From NCBI GenBank assembly GCA_022736495.1, contig DZCR01000132.1:1-9198 (forward strand): a DNA stretch of 9,198 nucleotides. The letters run 5' to 3'. The notes under the pieces were generated by a model. The model was not told the origin of the DNA, ran no database searches, and worked only from the letters and a program-made list of their open reading frames with translations. The DNA is from Desulfobacca acetoxidans (lineage in GTDB: Bacteria > Desulfobacterota > Desulfobaccia > Desulfobaccales > 0-14-0-80-60-11). Positions 6,118-9,198 of this stretch are shown here, one piece after another; positions within the stretch are counted from its first letter, which is position 1, and each line of letters opens with the position of its first letter. A program made the position numbers and the translations under genes.

Positions 6118-6513
6118 CTATGAAACCGCCAGGCCGAGGCTTTCAAACCAGGCCAGGGCTTCCGCCTCGTCGGAAAAGGCCTGGGCCTGGAAGCGGCTTT
6201 TCCCTTTATCGATCCGGCTGATGGTAAATTCCTTTAAACCGGAGTCCATGATCAGGGCCCGCGCCACCTGGCCGTTTTCCTGGGCCCAGTCGGAAATCTT
6301 TTCAAAAAATTCAATGGCGTCCGGGGTGCCTCCTCCAAACTGCCGGAGATCGCTCAGGACACCGAATTTCTTGAGGCCGTGCTGCTGAAGGAAGTCCCTG
6401 TACCGGGCAAAAAAAGCCTTGGCGCCTTCCAGGTTCCAAGTATGGAAAAACCGGATGATCAAAATCTCCCCTTTGACGGAAAGCTCGAATGTGCCGTGGG
6501 CTTCAAATTTCAT
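6118..6513 (-). CDS. Small cytosolic protein, SpoIIAA/STAS-like fold (putative)
   Basis: This 131-residue protein has no signal peptide or membrane segment. The N-terminus alternates short beta strands (ELSVKGEILIIRFFHTWN, 10-27) with a helix (29-44). A strand ending in VLSDLRQFGGGTPDA (52-66) and a long helix follow, then ARALIMDSGLKEFTISRI (84-101) and a closing acidic helix (114-126). This strand-helix order and the SDLR segment resemble SpoIIAA-like/STAS proteins found in many proteobacteria, whose function is generally unknown. The identification is by overall pattern only. The ATG at 6513 lies 9 bases after the stop of the MFS gene, with an AAGGAG about 18 bases upstream inside that gene's tail, so it is probably translated by coupling as the last gene of the operon. 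Confidence 0.82.
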   Translation of the reverse strand: MKFEAHGTFELSVKGEILIIRFFHTWNLEGAKAFFARYRDFLQQHGLKKFGVLSDLRQFGGGTPDAIEFFEKISDWAQENGQVARALIMDSGLKEFTISRIDKGKSRFQAQAFSDEAEALAWFESLGLAVS

Positions 6514-6522
6514 AGCGGATGA

Positions 6523-7770
6523 TCAGCGGGTCTCCTTTGTCCGGGTGTAAACGGCGGCCACAAGGATCAGGCAGAGGCCGCAGAAAATGAAGGCGGTCTT
6601 GAACGCGGACACGCCCAGGGAGTCGCCGGGATGGAGAATCTTCATCAAGGCCCCCATGCCCTGCAGAAACACGGCGACTCCGGCCATGGTGAAAAAATTG
6701 ATGGCGGTCATGGCCATGCCGGCATTCTCATGGGGGACCTGCTCCTTGATATGGGCATACATGATCTGGCCGGTCCCGCTGAAGAGGCCGAATCCGAAAA
6801 ACAGGACCGCAAGGACCCCGGGGCCCGTTCCGGCCGGGAGGAAAACCAGGACCCCCAGGATGCCGATCATTCCCCACAGGCCTGGGATAATGATTTTTTT
6901 GCGGGAACTGACCATCATATCGGACAGGTGCCCGCTCAACGGGCATCCGATAATCAGGCCGATGCTCATGAGCAGGAGGATATTGCCTGCGGTGACGCTT
7001 GAAAGGCCGGCGACCTGTGTCAGGTAGGGGCCGGCCCACAGGGCCTGAACCGAGGCATAGATGCCGTAGCGGCAGAAGGTGGAAAAGGAAATGATCCAGA
7101 AATCCCTTTGCGAAAAAAGCATCCGGGCGGTTTTCACGGTGTCTTTGATTCCGGGTCTGGCGGCTTTCCGGGCCTGATCCGTATCCGGGGCCCCCGGTCG
7201 GTCGCTGACCAGACAAAAGAAAAGAAGGGCGATGAAAAAAGTGGCGGCCCCCATGGTGATGAAGGAATTCCGCCATCCCATGGCCTGGACCAGCAATACC
7301 AGCGGGGTGGCTGCGGCGATATTCCCGGCGGTGCCGATGGAAACGATGAGGGCCGAAAGGGTGGCGAACTGTTTCGGGTTGAACCAGAGGGTGATGAGTT
7401 TCAGCCCTCCCATGAAATTGCAGGCCATCCCGATGCCCAGAAGGATTCTGCCCAGAGTCAGGGAATAATAGGAGTCGCCCTGGGAAAAAACCCAGGCCCC
7501 GACGGCCGAAACCAGGGTGAGCAGGGTCATGGTGATCCTGGGGCCGATGCTGTCAAGGAAAATGCCCACCGGTATCTGCATCAGGGCAAAGGCGTAGAAA
7601 AATGAGGCTGATACCGTGCTCAGCGCCCAGGAATCAAGGGATAAATCCCGGATTAAATCCGGAGCAATGACTGCGACGGATGAGCGGTAAAATTGGGACA
7701 GGATGAATAGGGTCCCCGCAAAAACGAAGACGACCCACTGGCGTGACGCTTTTATGGTTTCAGGGCTCAT
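6523..7770 (-). CDS. Major facilitator superfamily transporter, substrate unknown
   Basis: This 415-residue inner-membrane carrier has about 12 hydrophobic segments arranged as two six-helix halves. They are joined by a polar cytoplasmic loop at about 190-222. The first half carries the MFS motif A as GIFLDSIGPRI (69-79) in the loop between helices 2 and 3; the second half has the matching GHLSDMMVSSRKK (280-292). An LGRILLGIGMA helix (106-116) contains the conserved Arg of motif B. The length is typical for the superfamily. The FYRSSVAVIAPDL segment (27-39) is common in a broad group of proteobacterial MFS proteins that includes organic-anion and sugar-acid carriers, but the substrate cannot be read from the sequence. 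The ATG at 7770 overlaps the stop of the upstream SYLF gene (ATGA) and lacks a good ribosome site, implying coupled translation. Confidence 0.92.
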   Translation of the reverse strand: MSPETIKASRQWVVFVFAGTLFILSQFYRSSVAVIAPDLIRDLSLDSWALSTVSASFFYAFALMQIPVGIFLDSIGPRITMTLLTLVSAVGAWVFSQGDSYYSLTLGRILLGIGMACNFMGGLKLITLWFNPKQFATLSALIVSIGTAGNIAAATPLVLLVQAMGWRNSFITMGAATFFIALLFFCLVSDRPGAPDTDQARKAARPGIKDTVKTARMLFSQRDFWIISFSTFCRYGIYASVQALWAGPYLTQVAGLSSVTAGNILLLMSIGLIIGCPLSGHLSDMMVSSRKKIIIPGLWGMIGILGVLVFLPAGTGPGVLAVLFFGFGLFSGTGQIMYAHIKEQVPHENAGMAMTAINFFTMAGVAVFLQGMGALMKILHPGDSLGVSAFKTAFIFCGLCLILVAAVYTRTKETR

Positions 7771-8342
7771 TTGGGTGTGAAACTGAATTTCTGGCCGCCG
7801 ATGGCGGCTTCATACATGAGGCCGCCTTTGGTGTGGACGAAAACCGCCATTCCCCGGGTATAGCCGATGTCTGCATAGTCTCCGGTTTCCGGGCCGGCGC
7901 TGGCCCCGGCCGTAGCCCCTTCGGTCCCGGCCTTGGCCTGGGCTCCGGCCGTGATGGCCACAGCCGAGGCAGAGGCGTCAAATTCAAAATTGCCGCCGGT
8001 GAATTCATTGTAGGCCCGTTGGTCCTGGAAAAAAATGATTTCGGAAAAGGCCTGGCCCCCCAGTTGGAACCCGATGCTCAGTTTGGCCAGGGTGACGGTT
8101 CCGGTCATTTTGCCCTTTGCATAGACCCGGCCTTCTCCATAGGCCCCGCCAATGCCGATACCGCCCTTTCCCACAGTGGGGAAGACGGCATAGCCGTAAG
8201 ATTTTTTAAAGAAAGGCCCTGCTATGCCGGAGTTTTTGAATACATCCACAGCATCTGAATAGCTGTCGGCAAGGGCCGTATGGGACAGGCTCATGACAAG
8301 CAGGAACGCCAGTGAAACCAGGGCAGTCGGAAGGTTTTTCAT
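7767..8342 (-). CDS. Exported SYLF/Ysc84-domain (lipid-binding) protein
   Basis: This 191-residue protein has a clear signal peptide, cut near ALA-DS (residues 23-27), so the mature protein of about 165 residues should be periplasmic or outer-membrane associated. The mature part is a SYLF (DUF500/Ysc84) domain. It shows SYGYAVFPTVGKGGIGIGGAYGEG (48-71), the GFQLGGQAFSEIIFF segment (91-105), an acidic/aromatic turn (YNEFTGGNFEF, 111-121) and the terminal GGQKFSF (182-188). SYLF domains bind phosphoinositides in eukaryotes; the role of the bacterial exported forms is not settled. An Ala/Gly-rich stretch lies at 132-150. I chose the ATG at 8342 over an in-frame upstream start at 8408 because it has AGGAGAG 5 bases upstream and begins exactly at the signal peptide; the longer form would include promoter sequence. 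It is the first gene of the operon with the MFS carrier. Confidence 0.9.
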   Translation of the reverse strand: MKNLPTALVSLAFLLVMSLSHTALADSYSDAVDVFKNSGIAGPFFKKSYGYAVFPTVGKGGIGIGGAYGEGRVYAKGKMTGTVTLAKLSIGFQLGGQAFSEIIFFQDQRAYNEFTGGNFEFDASASAVAITAGAQAKAGTEGATAGASAGPETGDYADIGYTRGMAVFVHTKGGLMYEAAIGGQKFSFTPK

Positions 8343-8352
8343 TTTGTCTCTC

Positions 8353-8363
8353 CTCAATTTGAG
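8353..8363. repeat. 11-bp palindrome in the SYLF leader
   Basis: CTCAATTTGAG is a perfect 5+1+5 palindrome in the short leader of the SYLF gene, overlapping the first bases of its Shine-Dalgarno. The overlapping heptamer TTGAGAT (8359-8365) recurs inverted as ATCTCAA at 8402-8408, covering the -35 box. The two arms flank the promoter, as an operator pair might, or could be chance in AT-rich DNA. Confidence 0.3.
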
Positions 8364-8379
8364 ATCAGGGTTTTGTAAA

Positions 8380-8408
8380 GATATAATACTTCTGAAGGCA
8401 AATCTCAA
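8380..8408 (-). promoter_or_regulatory. Sigma70-like promoter of the SYLF-MFS-STAS operon
   Basis: On the minus strand TTGAGA (8408-8403) and TATATC (8385-8380) are separated by exactly 17 bases, each with four matches to consensus. Transcription would begin near 8373, leaving a leader of about 30 bases before the ATG at 8342. Distance and direction fit the SYLF start. Confidence 0.5.
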
Positions 8409-8456
8409 TATCAGAACGCTGAATAAGGCGGGAATATGTATTGAAACTCTTGCAGG

Positions 8457-8482
8457 CCGGTAAAAATTCCGGTATTTTCCGG
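8457..8482. repeat. Three CCGG boxes upstream of the TauE/SafE gene
   Basis: CCGG occurs at 8457-8460, 8469-8472 and 8479-8482, separated by A/T-rich spacers. The outer copies with AAAA and TTTT form an imperfect dyad (CCGG-t-AAAA / TTTT-CCGG). It lies in the 167-base divergent region between the SYLF and TauE/SafE starts. TTGCAG (8450-8455) and TATTTT (8473-8478), 17 bases apart, could be a weak plus-strand promoter overlapping it. Operator function is speculative. Confidence 0.25.
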
Positions 8483-8509
8483 GATGTTTACATTTCGGGA
8501 GGGTTTTTT

Positions 8510-9198
8510 ATGTTGACGGTTTTGATCACCTATGGCGGTGTCGGCGCCATTGCCGGTTTCCTGGCCGGGCTCCTCGGGATCGGGGGCGGCCTTGTGATTG
8601 TTCCCATGCTGATCTATGTCATGGGCAGCCAGGGCATAGCGCCGGAAGTCCTCATGCACCTGGCCCTGGGCACGTCCATGGCCAGCATCATGTTTACCTC
8701 GGTTTCCAGTTTCATGGCCCACCATCGCCGGGGGGCCGTCCGGTGGGAAGTGGTCCGCCGCATTGTCATCGGCATCTTTACCGGCACCTTTCTGGGGTCC
8801 TGTTTTGCAGCAGCCATGTCCACCGGGTTTTTAAAGGGATTCTTCTGCGTTTTTCTCTATGTGGTGGCCACCCAGATGCTCATGAATAAAAAACCCCAGG
8901 CCTCCAGGGAACTCCCCGGCGCCCTTGGCATGTTCGGCGTGGGAAATATCATCGGCGGGGTTTCAAGCCTGGTGGGCATCGGCGGGGGCACCCTGTCGGT
9001 TCCCTTCATGATCTGGTGCAATATTCCCATCCACCATGCCATCGGCACCTCGGCCGCCATAGGCCTTCCTATTGCCGTGGCCGGCACGGCCGGTTATATT
9101 TTCAACGGCCTGGGGCTGACGTCTCTTCCTGCCTATTCCCTGGGCTATATCCATCTCCCCGCCCTTTTGGGCATTGCCTGCGTCAGCATCCTGACGGC
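8510..9198 (+). CDS. TauE/SafE-family membrane permease (putative sulfite/organosulfonate exporter), 3' end cut off
   Basis: The first 229 residues of an integral membrane protein are present. Members of the TauE/SafE (DUF81) family are eight-helix-type carriers proposed to move sulfite, sulfoacetate, taurine or similar anions. Both internal repeats are visible: GIGGGLVIVP (23-32) with LALGTS (51-56), and GIGGGTLSVP (156-165) with AIGTSAA (177-183). The HHRRGAVRW loop (71-79) after the first repeat is also typical of the family. The start ATG at 8510 has GGGAGGG at 8497-8503 with six bases of spacing. By length, the last one or two helices are missing beyond the window. It is divergent from the SYLF operon and does not overlap it. 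The substrate cannot be told from the sequence; in a sulfur-metabolising host sulfite or a sulfonate would be reasonable. Confidence 0.93.
   Translation, partial: MLTVLITYGGVGAIAGFLAGLLGIGGGLVIVPMLIYVMGSQGIAPEVLMHLALGTSMASIMFTSVSSFMAHHRRGAVRWEVVRRIVIGIFTGTFLGSCFAAAMSTGFLKGFFCVFLYVVATQMLMNKKPQASRELPGALGMFGVGNIIGGVSSLVGIGGGTLSVPFMIWCNIPIHHAIGTSAAIGLPIAVAGTAGYIFNGLGLTSLPAYSLGYIHLPALLGIACVSILT

Noticed and set aside
6728..7276. 182-residue minus-strand open frame inside the MFS gene
   Set aside because: It is a different frame of the transporter, rich in His, Arg, Pro and Gly, with no family features.
7108..7605. 165-residue plus-strand open frame opposite the MFS gene
   Set aside because: It is a Gly/Asp/Glu-rich antisense shadow of the hydrophobic transporter codons, with no ribosome site.
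8411..8725. 104-residue minus-strand open frame across the TauE/SafE start
   Set aside because: It is antisense to a recognisable permease, with a His/Asn/Gly-rich translation and no ribosome site.

Overview
The window looks like a chromosomal segment of a Gram-negative, moderately GC-rich bacterium. The best guess is Desulfobacterota (a Desulfobacterales-like sulfate reducer). This rests on the gene order of the division cluster, a meso-diaminopimelate-type MurE, an FtsI with no C-terminal PASTA domain, and a TauE/SafE-family transporter. The taxonomic placement is inference; the gene identities are mostly firm.

Region 1 (about 1-4853, minus strand) is the start of a division and cell-wall (dcw) cluster, transcribed right to left: mraZ, rsmH, ftsL, ftsI, murE. 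The genes are packed with gaps of a few bases or with 1-4 base overlaps, so they should form one co-transcribed, translationally coupled unit. murE has a TTG start overlapping the ftsI stop and runs off the left edge. The unit makes the MraZ regulator, the 16S rRNA methyltransferase RsmH, the divisome protein FtsL, the septal transpeptidase FtsI, and the ligase that adds diaminopimelate to the peptidoglycan precursor.

Region 2 (4854-5352) has no convincing gene but holds regulatory sequence. Upstream of mraZ there are three GTGG repeats spaced exactly 10 bp apart, the pattern of a MraZ operator, next to a plausible promoter. Facing the other way is a second GTGG cluster behind a perfect TATAAT. 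It is followed by a GC-rich patch of about 100 nt with nested inverted repeats that may be a structured RNA.

Region 3 (5353-6012, plus strand) is an AT-rich orphan gene for a 219-residue protein that I do not recognise. Its base composition differs from both sides, which suggests acquisition by transfer. It is the most likely place in this window for something undescribed.

Region 4 (6118-8342, minus strand) is a three-gene operon. It encodes an exported SYLF/Ysc84-domain protein, a 12-helix MFS transporter whose start overlaps the previous stop by 4 bases, and a small protein that looks SpoIIAA/STAS-like. A sigma70-like promoter lies at 8380-8408.

Region 5 (8510 to the right edge, plus strand) is a divergently transcribed TauE/SafE-family membrane permease, cut off by the window end. 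No tRNA, rRNA, CRISPR array, insertion sequence or integrase was seen.
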